Positions 1 to 11,741 of a stretch of 64,000 bases of DNA are shown in pieces. Made by a program: the position numbers and the translations under genes. Position 1 is the first letter of the stretch, and every line of letters begins with the position of its first letter. Location of the stretch: NCBI RefSeq assembly GCF_000149955.1, contig NC_030992.1:3178850-3242849 (forward strand), given 5' to 3'. This stretch comes from Fusarium oxysporum f. sp. lycopersici 4287 (Eukaryota; Ascomycota; Sordariomycetes; Hypocreales; Nectriaceae). The notes below the pieces were generated by a model. That model saw only the letters and a list, made by a program, of their open reading frames with translations. It was not told the DNA's origin and did no database searches.

Positions 1-18
1 TCGTCGAGACTTCATCAT
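1..18 (-). CDS. Possible start of a gene running off the left edge
   Basis: On the minus strand an ATG-ATG pair begins at base 18 and reads M-M-K-S-R-R to the window edge. The DNA upstream of it (plus 19-200) looks like a fungal promoter and 5' leader: a pyrimidine-rich run, an adenine/cytosine-rich stretch just before the ATG, and a GATATAAA TATA-like box at 189-196, about 175 bases upstream. Only six codons are visible, so no product can be named. It may also be chance. Confidence 0.35.
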
Positions 19-2370
19 GGCGATGATTGATTGATGTTGAAGAAAAGGAGTGTGATGTGGTATACAAGTTGAAAAAGAGAAGGAAAAATGAAAGAATGTT
101 AAACGTGATGTGTATCAAAGTGAGACACTATCAACCGCGCTCCCTCTTCTCTTCTTCCTTCTTGAGAACGGGTTGGGCAAGGCTCGAGTTTATATCCACA
201 AGGCCCCTGCATTTTCCCATATTCTACGAAGTAACCTCTCCCCAATTCAATAGTTGGTTTGAGAGGATATAAGCTTTAGGCTAGACTCTTTGGACGGGGG
301 ATGTGATACGGCTTCGACCGACGCCATGGCATGTTCTAGGGCGGGATGTTTGTTCATGCCTGGTTTAGAGTTAAGGGTTTTATTAGGCGCTTTGAAGTGT
401 CTATACTGTTTCTAATCATGATTTGTGTTAAACAGATGATTCGGCGTTACGTGCAGCAGTTCTATTGGTGGTGTGATTCGATGCAGGGCTGCTGGTTGTT
501 TCGGATACAGAAATGTCAGGCGTTGTTGGTTTGTTGGTTCGCTTGGACCCTGAAACTTCTGAGACAGGTGTGACGCCTCATCCCGACGATCTGGAAGCAA
601 GGGTATTGAAACAGCCTCCACCATCTCGTCGCTTCTATGACGATAATGCAAATTGTTCAGCATGAACCGTTAAACGCTGTATTCAATGCCTTTGTTTCGG
701 CGTCAGTACTCCTGAGTTCTTCCAGCTCTAAGCCTTCAAAGAGAAGGATATTCGTCGGGCATAGAAAAGAGGCCAGTGGAGAACTATTCAGTGTGGATAT
801 CGAGGTTGACGCCGCATGGTCGAATGCGGAAGTGAACTATTGACGCTTTTGGTGTGGAGGCGATTTGAGAACTGAAAGGGGAATAATGCGGTTCAAGAGA
901 ATGTGTTTTAGGAGACTATCAAGCTTTTTGATGGACTTGCCAATATCCATCTTTCCGCAACATCGGTAAACCCGTTCTATTCTGGAACGTAAGTTGGTCG
1001 TTGCGATAACAATCCTCAGTCAGCCATTATCCATCTTTATTCTCTTCTACCTGTCTCTTCTCCTTTTTGGAAAACCCCTCAACTGACTCAAATACACCCT
1101 GACAGAGGCGTTTCACACATGCCCAATAGCCCTCATCCCTTATAAGCTTACCAGTAAGGATGTATCCAGCGGCGTTAAAGATAAGACGTGCTGTCACTGC
1201 AGATCATATGACCTGTGCCTGGCGTTTAGTTACCGGTTTGGTGTTTTGCGCTAGGAGACCGGCTCACCCGTCCCTCATTCCTTGCATCTTCGATGGTCTG
1301 CTATCGCCAAGTCGAGACTTTGTAACTTGTACTACTGGAGTTTATGGACTGTGGCTTAGGAAATGGATGCAGGAACGGGAACTTTAACTGTTCGAAATGT
1401 TAGGGGCTAAATAATGGAAGTTGTTCTTCCGTTGCCTCTGACGTGTCAAAGCGAAGCATTGCCGGTGTTGGGACTGTCGTAGATTCGTGATGATCCACTG
1501 ATCTTCATCTCAACCGAATAAAGTGGCTCTAAGATACAATACATTGCGTATTTTGACACATGTCAGACTACCTTTCCAGAGGCTATCCTCTATCTAAGAG
1601 TTCAGTTTGACTCAATCTCCCGTTCGTCCGTCTGTAGGTTATTTGTTATGTCTGAGACAAGCACTCTTACTTCCATCTACATTCCTTCCAAAGCACACTA
1701 TCTTTGACACCCTCACTGACGGTATAAGCCTAGACGTTGGTGCGCCGAAGCTTGAATTACCTATTCCAGCGATGATTACGCCAGTGAGGAATGCGTAAAT
1801 CATTATCGCCACACGTTTCGCGGAACACCAGCAACCTCCGCGGAATCGACCCCTCTATTCTATAATTATTCCATAATCCTTCTAGAATTTTGGTAGAAGG
1901 ATGGTTGATCTACCAAGCTCGGTCATATTGATACGATAGGGCCCATATACTGTCACTCCTTGCTCAGAAGATTACTGTCAGCATCGTGAACGTCACTGAA
2001 AACATTGCTACGGAGGGCTCTTGTTCACAGGGTCAAAGGTAGTACAGCCATGGGTCTCTGCAATTTCGTATATTTCGTATTCAAGAAAATCCATCGCAAA
2101 ACCCAGAAACTCACTGCACTTCTGGTTTTGACCTGTCCATTCGCATGGCGTTGTGGCGTTGAAGCTTGCACTAACCAGCGACTATACTCTTTTATATCTC
2201 GGTCATAAATCGTAATCAGGCAAAAAGAAAGAACAACTCCTGTATAACTCAACTCCAATGTCTTTCTGACATCGGCCGGCCCCGGACGCCCACTGCACGT
2301 CCGGCCGGATCTCATGTGTGAAAGGAATGATGAACCCAAATACTAGCAAGCAGGTTGAAGATACTCCGGC
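19..2370. other. Intergenic region, no supported gene
   Basis: Only short open frames without recognisable domains, codon bias or convincing splice pairs occur here. The left 200 bases look like the promoter and leader of the leftward gene that leaves the window. A perfect 9-bp inverted repeat lies at 1876-1902. The right end is the 3' flank of the minus-strand PLP/rhodanese gene. Confidence 0.5.
1876..1902. repeat. Perfect 9-bp inverted repeat (hairpin)
   Basis: ATCCTTCTA at 1876-1884 is mirrored exactly by TAGAAGGAT at 1894-1902 across a 9-base AT-rich spacer. It lies in gene-free DNA. It could be a hairpin, a dimeric protein-binding site or chance. No flanking duplication indicating a mobile element was seen. 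Confidence 0.5.
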
Positions 2371-4280
2371 TCAGACCTCAACAGAAACAGGAACAGACAC
2401 AACCTCGCAGGTGTCATTACATGGCATCTGCAACTTGGCAAGAGCGCTGTAGCCACCACGGATGCACTCTGCCTCAACGCCCTTGGCACGAAGGACACTG
2501 TTGGCAACACGAGCGCTGTCACCATCGTAGCACAGTGTCAATACCCTCTTTCCTCGAAGAATAGACATGAGAGCCTCGGCGCTAGCATTTCGGTTGCCGG
2601 CCTTGTTCTTGATGTTGAAGAGGCTCTCAAGCTCTAGCCAGAGCTCCTCGAGCATGGCGCAGTCATCGGCAGGATCGGCGAAAGGACTACCACTAGAAGG
2701 TCCATTTCGAAGCGCATCGAGGGGCATGTTGACTGAGTTGGGGAGATGGAAAGCATCATAGTCCGATGAGCATCGGAAATCTAGAATCTGAGTATTGGCC
2801 AAAGGTGTCAAAGCCTTGTCGATTTGATCTGCGAGTGACAAAACGGTGTCATGAGTACCCAGAGGGTGAATGGTGAAGTAGTTAGATAAAGCAGTCAAAG
2901 AGTCGAGCTCCCAGGCATCGTCGTATCGGTAAAGATCAACGTTCCTCAAACGCTGAGTCTGTTAGCTTAATCCTCCCCAGACTGAAATAATCTGACGTAC
3001 CTCATTGCGAAGAGGGCTGAATTTCTCGGGGCCCAAGTTCTGGAAATACTCATTCAAGTATTGGAAGGGAAGATCGCAACACATAAACACACAGTGAATC
3101 TCGCCATCAGGGCCAGCGAGATTTGAAAGTGTGTTCTCCTGCTTGTGCTTCTCAATACGTTGGAACAGTCCCTTCAAAGTGAAGCCCGATGAGGGGCCAC
3201 AGACAATACCCTGTCGAGTAAGGTCCAATGAAAGGGAGTATGAGTCTGGCGCGCCAACCTCTTCAAGAGCATCGTGAGATGTGAGGTACGGGAACTCAAC
3301 CTCAGTCATTAACGAGTATTCTCGAGGGCCAGGGACACGCTCTCCAGCGTTGGTGCATACGCTATAAACATTAGTTCTCATGCTTGTCCGCCCAGGGTAG
3401 TGGACTTACGCAATTCTATACACAGAAGGCTTGGCTTGCTTGAAATAGGTACCCAGTCCGGTCATAGTGCCTGGGGCGGTGTTAACCAACATACTGCTTT
3501 GAGACAACATGAGCCTTACCAGCTGTGCCCCATTGACGCAGCAATCACATTGATCTCGGGGAGCTGACGGTGGATCTGAGGGCCAGTCCATCGCACATGA
3601 GCTTTCCAATTCTGCAAGCTGTTAGTTCTAGGTTTTAAAGATCCAAATTACGGCATAGAACTCACATCATCGTTGATGTATTGGTTGGGACTACACACAG
3701 ACCCGGATTCTGCGTCCTTTCGAGCTGCAGCCCTGATACCACCTCGCTCATCAACAGGTGTAGGCTGAGCAGGTCCACCGAACAAAGTCCTTCTCATTTG
3801 TTAGTAATATTCTCAAAGGTCAAAGCTGCTAGGTTGCTTACACGTTGAGGCCAAAGAACTGCATCATGCGCAACTTTGTCTCACTTGTCTTGTTGCTGAG
3901 ATAAGCATGGACATCGTCAATGCCGTGAAAAGCGCGAGCAACCATGGCCATTGAGATGACAGTTGAACCCGAGCTGCTCTCGACTATTGTCTTTGTCTTG
4001 CCGGGCTCCACGCCCTTTTCTAATAAGTTCATAGCTGCGGGAATTAGCTACATACTCGGTGATTTTATGTGAGATTGAATCACTAACCTGGCATCACCTT
4101 GACATTTGTTGCAGGGTGCATGGTCATCATCTTAGCATAGATTCGGACACCATCTTGACGGTATGGGTTGAGGCTATCGGGGATTTCAACAAGGGGCAAA
4201 GGTGGTGATTGTTCAGGATCGAAATAGTTGCGAACCGACTCAGGGCCCTTGAAAACATTTAGATGTTCAGAAGCAGTCAT
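2371..4280 (-). CDS. Cysteine synthase-like PLP enzyme fused to a rhodanese domain (apparent frameshift)
   Basis: Seven exons on the minus strand: 4280-4088, 4034-3842, 3789-3666, 3611-3520, 3470-3410, 3361-3001 and 2952-2371, with introns of 48-54 nt. The product is about 534 residues. The N-terminal part is a fold-type II PLP enzyme of the cysteine synthase/CBS family. It has the SSGST substrate/PLP loop in exon 2 and a split ASMG...GTMTG phosphate-binding glycine loop across exons 4-5. The last 190 residues form a rhodanese domain (DFRCSSDYDAFHLPNSVNMP) with a cysteine in LCYDGDSA that fits the active-site loop. The family suggests sulfur amino-acid or sulfur-transfer chemistry, but the substrate is unknown. 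Exon 4 is one base too long for phase: a GGGG run (plus 3528-3531) sits where GGG would give the family motif. As written the reading frame breaks there, so this is either an assembly error or a recent lesion. Confidence 0.82.
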
Positions 4281-6135
4281 GTTGGGAGGTCACGTATGGT
4301 CTGCAAGGATCAATGGTAACAAATAAACACTGTGAATATGAAGAGGTCACTCAAAGTCTGTTGTTGTAAGACACAGAAACAGACGGGCAGATGGGTTGAG
4401 GGAGAAAGAAAAGAGAAAAGTTGGATCGAGAATCCGAGCATAGACCCAAGTTTTTAAGCATACATAGCTCTCGAAACGAGCTGCTGAAATAAAACCCTGC
4501 TGGTCTTGCACCCACGCTTCTCTGGGTCTAACAGCGGAGATGTCACATCCACAACTGAGTTCTGGGTGACCTGAATGCTCGAGCAACCCCGGGGAGAGTG
4601 TGCACGATAGACCGACGTCCATCTTAATTGGCGTGAAGCCGTGGGTAGCAGTTAATCCCACGCACGCAGCGTGTAAGCTCAAATGAAACGGCTGGGTTAA
4701 GATGCATAAGAATTGCGGTATGTGGTTTCTTTGACCAATTGCAAACCCCACGATGAAGCCACCAGGGACCCGATACCAGGATGAAGAAACTTGTTGACCA
4801 ATACAGTGAGAGAAGTCTCGACGAGAATCACTAGCGTCTTCGGGTCGTCGTCACTTTCTTCGGACCATCGGCTGTGGAGCTTGAAAGGCCAAAGAATCCT
4901 GCAACATGGTGGATATTGGTTGGTGGGCTTGACTGCGCACAAATGGGTCTGAGGTGACTCGGGAACGATGAGTTGCACCCTTTGACAGCAAGAGAACAAA
5001 TCACAGCTTCTTGAGCATAATCACTTGAAGCTAGCGGCGGATGGGGGCGAACAAGGCGGAGTTGATTGAGCGTTCTGAGTCTTGGCTCTTCTCGCCCTGT
5101 CAAGACAGTTGAAGTCTCTGGGCTGAAATCAAAGCGGATAGTTGAGCCGGCCCCTACAGCTGCAGTAGTCTCTATTCATCCATGGTCGATCAAGACTGGG
5201 AGACCTCGGAGTTTGCAAGACTATTAAGCCCGAAATTATGCGGTATTTTTACGGAACATTGAGTTGTAAATGTAAATGGGAGTCTCTGCACAACCTCGGC
5301 TTCTGTGGATAATAAGACATCATAACAAGAAGAGCGTGGCGTTGTGTAGCGGGGAGTTCATCGGTCCATCTGGAATTTTTGAGGCTCGATGGTACTCCCC
5401 GCTGGTGCTGCCCCGCCCGGAAACACCAGCGACTGGCGTCAGGTGATCAGACACGTGTGATCCACAGCCCAAAGTGGAGTCGAAAGAAACTTGGTGGAGC
5501 CGATACCGGAAGCCGTTAGCATCAACTCTGTCTGTTGAAAACATCCATTTCATGGCATCATACTCCAGACTATTAACCCAACAACCTCTAAAATAAAGCT
5601 AGAACTGGACAAACAAGTTGCCTACACGACTCAGCTATAAACTCTCTTTCCTTCGCTTAGCAAATTCTCCGCTTTCAATTGCTCAATTTGCGATTTAATT
5701 GCCTTGTTTGGAGTTCAAAGCTCCATATTGTGATGTGCAAGCAACACGAGAAAACGCCTCCCTTTATTATAAACCCGCTTTAATGTGAAGAGATGAAGTT
5801 TCAGATCCGCCATTTTTAGCTGCTGGACCCCGTTAATATGACGGCATTACAGCGATCCCCCTATGGCAGTGGAGTTGTTCGTAGCATACATATTATAGAC
5901 AATTCCGCGTCGTTTCACAGATCATGTTATGTTTGTTTCGGCGATCGGAAGGAAGGGTTCTCGCATACAGTTGTTACAGGAACTTGGAAGAAGGATATCA
6001 ATCACTTCATTACACAGACGGCACCTCCCGTCTTTGCACCTACACGATAATCTTCTGATCAGTTTTTCAAAACATTACAAGATTTAGTCCTTGCTTTAAT
6101 ACTTTTCTCACACACTGGTTGTGTTAAGTAGGACC
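4281..6135. other. Divergent intergenic region between the PLP/rhodanese gene and the sedolisin gene
   Basis: This 1.85-kb stretch holds promoters for two divergent genes. On the minus strand a CTTGCAG acceptor-like site lies about 20 bases upstream of the 4280 start, so a 5'-UTR intron is possible. Short open frames here have no recognisable domains. Confidence 0.5.
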
Positions 6136-7923
6136 ATGGTTCCTATGATATTCTTTACAGCCTTGGCCCTGGCTGGTTTCAGTACGGCCAAATTTGTCAA
6201 AGTCGAAGACACTTCTGTCCTTCCAGTCGGTTGGGAAAAGATCGACCAGGCTGTCGATTCTAGCCATACGTTGCGGCTCTCTATCGCTTTGCGACAGCCT
6301 GATATCGACAACCTGAAGACGAACCTACGAAGACGCGATTGTACATCTGGGAAATACACCCAGAACCACCTCACTCAAAAAGAGGCACTCGCCCTCCGAG
6401 ATCCGGATCAAAAAGATGTCGGCCAGGTACTGGGATGGCTGAAGAGTAAAGGAGTCGCAGCAAAGGCAACGCCGGATAAGGATTGGATTCATGTCAAGAC
6501 AACTGTCAAAGCTGCGGAAGATCTACTCGATACCAAGATTGGCTTTTACAAGTTTGAGGACCAAAAGCCTGTTCTTCGGACAAAACAATATTCGGTACCT
6601 GAGTCTGTTGCCGATGCCGTCAACTTCATTCACCCGATTGCCAACTTCATGCGACCCAAGAAGGAACTCACCACTCCCGATCCAGCTCTGACACCAAGCA
6701 TGCTTGAAAGCCTACAGCTCGAGAAGCGTGCCACTCCTTGCAGTCGGGCTGTAACCCCCGACTGTCTCCGTGAGCAATACAACATCAGCTACCCTGCTTA
6801 TAATGGTAGCTCTCAAATTCGCTTCGGTATTGCTGGCTTTCTGGAGGAGAACGCCAACTACCAAGACAGTAACGACTTTCTCAGAATCTATGCAAAGCCC
6901 CTTTACGAAGCCCGTTACAACTTCTCGGTCCAGTTGATCAATGGTGCTGAGAACTCGCAAGAACTTTTCGACTCGGGAAACGAGGCGGCTCTTGATGTTC
7001 AATATGGCATGGCCCTGGGCTATCCGACTAACATCACTTACTATCTTGCCGATGGTCGTGGGCCTACCTTGGATGACGATGGTGAAAAACTGCCCGAGGA
7101 GTACAACGACAATGAACCCTATCTCGAATTCCTCGATTACCTTCTTGATCTCTCTGATGACGAGATCCCTCATGTCCTCTCCATCTCTTATGGCGATAAC
7201 GAAGTCTCAGTTCCCCGCAAGTACGCCGAGCGTGTTTGCTCCTTGTTCGGTCTTCTGACAGCACGTGGTACAACCATCGTGGCAGCTTCTGGTGATGGAG
7301 GTGCAAAGGGAGCAAGCAACTCAACCTGTCGAACCAATGACGGTAGCGACAAGGACGTTACCATGTCTGTATTCCCCGCAACTTGCCCATGGGTCACAAG
7401 CGTTGGCGGCGTAACTTCTGGGGTAGAACCCTTTGAAGGTGCTGAGTTTAGTGGAGGCGGTTTCTCTCAGTACTTCCCTCGCGAGAAGTGGCAGGATTCT
7501 TCCATCAAGAGCTATGTCAAGGCTCTTGATGGCCATCTCAACGGCCATTATAACGCCAGCAACCGAGGAGTACCTGACATTTCTATTTCGGCCACCAGTT
7601 TCATCACTCGCTTGAAAGGACAGGCAGTTGGTCTTAGAGGCACCAGCGCAAGTGCGCCTGTCGTTGCAGCTATGCTTGCGCTAGTTAACGACGCACGTGT
7701 CCGAAAAGGCAAAGAAGTGCTGGGCTGGCTTAATGAAGTCCTATATTCGGAAGAAGTGCAAGCAGCTCTTCAGGATGTTACCAATGGAGAGAGCCGATCG
7801 TGCGATTTCAGAAAGGGTGGCAGCCCAGGAGGCTGGCCAGCAGCAAAGGGTTGGGATGCGATCACAGGCCTAGGGGTTCCATCTGATTTCCAGAAGCTGT
7901 TTGACGTGTTGGTCCATATCTGA
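6136..7923 (+). CDS. Secreted sedolisin-family (S53) serine-carboxyl protease, tripeptidyl-peptidase-like
   Basis: A single exon encodes 595 residues, starting at the first ATG after in-frame non-ATG codons. Residues 1-18 form a signal peptide (hydrophobic FFTALALAG, then small residues). A pro-kumamolisin activation domain follows to about residue 198, where LEKR provides a dibasic processing site before ATPC. The sedolisin catalytic residues are present: Glu283 and Asp287 in NEAALDVQ, the oxyanion Asp387 in ASGDGG, and Ser504 in GTSASAP. The C-terminal GWDAITGLG block is the usual calcium-site region. Several N-x-S/T sequons fit secretion. The family cleaves peptides at acidic pH outside the cell or in the vacuole, releasing tripeptides or acting as an endopeptidase; the sequence cannot decide which. 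The gene is intact and typical in length. Confidence 0.93.
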   Translation: MVPMIFFTALALAGFSTAKFVKVEDTSVLPVGWEKIDQAVDSSHTLRLSIALRQPDIDNLKTNLRRRDCTSGKYTQNHLTQKEALALRDPDQKDVGQVLGWLKSKGVAAKATPDKDWIHVKTTVKAAEDLLDTKIGFYKFEDQKPVLRTKQYSVPESVADAVNFIHPIANFMRPKKELTTPDPALTPSMLESLQLEKRATPCSRAVTPDCLREQYNISYPAYNGSSQIRFGIAGFLEENANYQDSNDFLRIYAKPLYEARYNFSVQLINGAENSQELFDSGNEAALDVQYGMALGYPTNITYYLADGRGPTLDDDGEKLPEEYNDNEPYLEFLDYLLDLSDDEIPHVLSISYGDNEVSVPRKYAERVCSLFGLLTARGTTIVAASGDGGAKGASNSTCRTNDGSDKDVTMSVFPATCPWVTSVGGVTSGVEPFEGAEFSGGGFSQYFPREKWQDSSIKSYVKALDGHLNGHYNASNRGVPDISISATSFITRLKGQAVGLRGTSASAPVVAAMLALVNDARVRKGKEVLGWLNEVLYSEEVQAALQDVTNGESRSCDFRKGGSPGGWPAAKGWDAITGLGVPSDFQKLFDVLVHI

Positions 7924-8787
7924 AGGGAGATCAGTTGTCCGTTTTCGATTCTAAATGGTGTATTATTATTATTATTTTTTTATTTTTTATTTTTTTTTTT
8001 AAAAAAAAAATAATAATAATAAAATAAAATAAAAAAAATAACAATAATAGAATTAATAGCTCAGTTTAGGTAAAAGTTGGGTGCTTGCATTAGGTGCTTT
8101 GATTGATCTTGTCGCGTGTTTTTCGAGGCTCACTGTCAATCAAGTTGACCATGTTTGGATCAGTGGAACCGAACCACTGCCGTGTGATGGGCAGTTCAGC
8201 GGTCTAGCGGCATTCCCGCGCCCGCCGTCAGCAGTTCCCTAGGGCCCTTGAACTAAAGACCCATTGATAGGTCCCTCAGCCCAGCCTTTTGGAAGAGCGC
8301 GTCACAATCAACAGGGACTTGGACACAAAGTCCTCGACCCGCGTTCTGGCATTTTTCTGGATATTTATTTCTCTGCTCTGACACTTGCGGGTTGAATAAG
8401 CAGCACAAAAAGGCACGGTCCGTGTTCAAGTTGGCTCGTAGTAATCTTGTTGTTATCGTTGCTTATACCGGCCATTGACGATCACTCGACTTCGGCGCGG
8501 TCCCCTCCCGGTCGCGACCCCAGCTCTGGACCTCTTTAACTCCAAGTCGCTTGCCCGCCACAACCTTACTAAGTGAACTTGAACCTCACACCACAAATAA
8601 CCTCACAGACAATCACGTCCCCGACGAAACAACCGTACCCGTACCATAATGACGACAAGCTTCTCTCGAACCTCTCTGATATAAGCTTCTCCTGTGAATC
8701 TCGTCGTCGGCTTCACGCGATCGCGGCTTAGACCCGCCTGCAATTGTATCGCGACGCGGCCGACTTTCTCTGTTCACATTGCCCACA
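7924..8787. other. 3' flank of the protease and promoter of the sirtuin gene
   Basis: The left part carries the AT-only tract at 7961-8049. The right part, about 8450-8787, is pyrimidine-rich with CG-rich words such as TCGCGACGCGG near 8750, consistent with the promoter and leader of the sirtuin gene. No gene was seen. Confidence 0.5.
7961..8049. repeat. AT-only low-complexity near-palindrome
   Basis: TAT/TTA-type repeats lead into ten Ts (7991-8000), followed directly by ten As (8001-8010) and then TAA/AAAAT repeats. The centre is a perfect T10/A10 palindrome and the arms are imperfect complements. It begins 38 bases after the protease stop codon, so it may form a strong RNA hairpin in the 3' UTR or act in transcript end formation. 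Confidence 0.85.
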
Positions 8788-11741
8788 ATGCCAACTATCC
8801 ACGTCTCCAGAGACTCCCAGGACGAACTACAAGACATCGCCAATGGCCTACTAAAAGCCCGCAAGGTCATTGTAGTAACCGGTGCTGGGATCAGTACAAA
8901 TTCGGGCATTCCTGTGAGCTCTCTCAGAAACTCCAGCGCTTGCCAGATGCGCTTCGGAGTGACTTCTTGGTACACTCAATTGTCGGTAATAGCTAATCGG
9001 ACTAGGACTTTCGTTCTGAAAACGGTCTCTACTCCCTAATCAGCGCTCAATTCGACGCGGCAGCGCAACAGGCGCGTCTGAACGAAGGCTCGAGCGATGA
9101 TAAACCCACCGACTTGGACATTCGCCGGCCAGCCAAGAGGAGAAGAATAGTTCACGATGTGTCTGCCAAGGTTGAGGAGGGCCCGGTCGGTATGAAGGAA
9201 GAAATAGAAGTTCAGCTGGAAGATCCCGAACCGGATCACGAAAAGATCGCAGACACAATTCAGGTCGAAGGCCACCCAGACGATGAAGAGCAGCAAGTCC
9301 GCTCAGATGGGATGCCCGTGGTAAATCCCAGGACGACCCGCTCAACAATAGCTGTGGCCCAGCCTCCGAGTTCTCCTCTGTCTTCGCCTCCGCCCGAGGG
9401 TCTAAATATTCCACCACCGTCAGTCTTCCGGAGGACGCGACGCAGTCACTTGACCGATTCTACAATTCCACCAAGCTCTTCACCTCTATCATCACCTCCT
9501 CCCGTCTTGTTTGACCCATTCTCTTCCGGTACATCCTCAGAAGACGCCCCAAGTCGGCGCAGCAGCACATCGCCATCAGAAGTCGACGATACCCCGCCCT
9601 CAAATCCAATCAACTTATCGCAAGCAAGTTTTGGCTCTGGCAAGAATACTTTGCCTAATATGAAAGGAAAGGATATGTTCGACGCGTCAATATGGTCAGA
9701 TCCTCTCCGAACATCTGTTTTCTACACATTCGCGACCACGCTACGCCAGAAGGTTAGGGATGTGGAACCTACAAGTTCACATCGTTTCATCAGTCATTTG
9801 AGAGACCGTGGCAAGCTCGTGCGCTGCTACACTCAAAATATTGATCAGATCGAAGAAAAGGTTGGACTATCGACATGCCTCCACGATGGCCCTGGAAGCC
9901 GTGGGCGCTTTTCAAGAAAGTCGACAGCCAACATAAACCAGCTCAACAGGATGGTTGACGAGGTAAATGCCATGACGGACACAAATTCTTCAGACAAGTC
10001 TCAGCAGTCGTCGGATAACGAAGCTAGCCAGCAGTCTCAATGCAGTCAGCCGAATTTTGAAAGCACGGTGCCTGCTTCTCAAGCGGAATCCGACCAATGT
10101 GCGACAGATGAAGCCCTGACCGCAGTAAGAAATCTGCGCCGCGACCTTCCAAAGTCAGGCGTGGAATGTGTTTTCCTCCACGGATCATTAGAGCTTCTAC
10201 GATGTTTCTTGTGCGGTCGAGTGTGCTCGTGGGATGACGACGAACGCCAGCTAGAGACAATGTCAGGCCAGCAGCCTGAATGCCCTCACTGTGTAGGCGC
10301 TACGGTTGCTCGAGAAGAACGCGGCAAGCGAGCATTGGGCGTCGGAAAATTAAGGCCCGACATTGTGCTCTACGGCGAGGAGCATCCCAACGCGCACCTG
10401 ATCAGCCCCATTGTTACACACGACTTAGCTCTATGCCCTGACCTTCTATTAATCCTTGGTACTAGTTTGCGAGTCCATGGACTGAAGGTTATGGTCAGGG
10501 AATTCGCCAAAGCAGTTCACGCAAAAGGTGGTAAAGTTGTCTTCGTTAACTACACCAAGCCCCCGGAGAGCTCATGGGGTGACGTTATTGACTATTGGGT
10601 TGAGTGGGACTGCGACGCCTGGGTATCTGATTTACAAGACAAAATCCCCAAGCTATGGCAAACGCCCGAGCCTCCCAAACTTAAGAAGAAGCGGGAGTCT
10701 AGTGGTGTTGCTGAGGACGCCGAAAAGACTGAGACGAAGCGCCCTGTTGCAGCTTACCCAGTTGCCCTCCGTGATACAAAGGCTACAGGGGCATATTGGA
10801 GCTCGAGAATAGTAAAAGAGCTGCACAGAATAACGGGCCACGATCTTCTAGAATCGCCAGTCTTTACGCCGCCAGCCATTATCACAACAACAGAGACGCT
10901 CCCACCTGCCCACACGCCTCTGAAGACACCCCAAGGCAAACCTGATCGAGTCAGAACTAGAGCCCAACGGTCGCGCAAATCTGCACCAGGTGTTCTAGAG
11001 CGATCCAGCATGCCTCCCTCGACACTCAATCCCAATCATGGGCGAACTCTGCGAAGTACCGAGACAAGAGCGCACCTCTTAGGCGATGAGATGGCGCCTT
11101 CGAATGAAATCATTACACATGAAAGGGTGCTTCTCCACGGAAGCTCGATAGCCAGTCTAGTCAAGTCGAGAGCACGAGAGCGCAAGCGCAAGAAGATTGA
11201 TGGCGAGGAAGTGTCCCTTCCCTCCAAGCGAACACTAGGTTCACTCCGACTGGCTCCGTTGAGGCCTCAGCCATCAGATCCCCGCGATATCATACCTTTC
11301 GACCGACTGCCAACAATGGAACTCCCTCCAGATACCCCGGAACCATACACAGAAACTGGGCAATTGCAATCCATCTCACCGGTGATGCATCATACGGAAC
11401 CGTTAATGCCTGTTTCGCATAACACGCGAAAGCAGACACATATCCGACGTAGCCAGGCATCTTTCATGCGCGGCCAGGATCTCGCTGCAAGTCCGGCGCC
11501 TATGCTGCCACCAGAGATGTCGCATGGACTATTGGTATCTTCACATGACCGGTGCAACCTTGTCATGAAGCATGTTCGCTCACAGAGGGAAGCGGATGCA
11601 GCTTTGGCGCTATCTGCGCTGAGCCAGGGCGACGCACGTCCAGTCATCACCAAAGAGTTCGCCATACCGCCGTGTACGGGCGTCGGGATACGCAAGTCGG
11701 CAAGGTTGATTCACAGGTCTGGCACGCCTACGAGCACTTAG
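8788..11741 (+). CDS. hst4: Hst4/HstD-type sirtuin (NAD-dependent histone deacetylase)
   Basis: Two exons, 8788-8913 and 9006-11741, separated by a 92-nt phase-0 intron, give 953 residues. The intron splits the NAD motif GAGISTNSGIP|DFRSENGLYSLI exactly as a sirtuin requires. Further class I hallmarks are TQNID, the catalytic His434 in FLHGSLELL, and a zinc ribbon with Cys442/Cys445 and Cys468/Cys471. GEEHPNA, LGTSLRVHG and VFVNYTKPP follow. The DFRSENGLYSL form matches the Hst3/Hst4 group, whose known role is removal of H3K56 acetylation in chromatin. The HstD branch in Aspergillus affects development and secondary metabolism. The protein is about twice the yeast length. A Ser/Pro-rich insertion (about residues 65-255) follows the first NAD motif, a Gln/Ser-rich insertion precedes the catalytic His, and a basic disordered tail of over 300 residues ends the protein. 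Confidence 0.93.
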
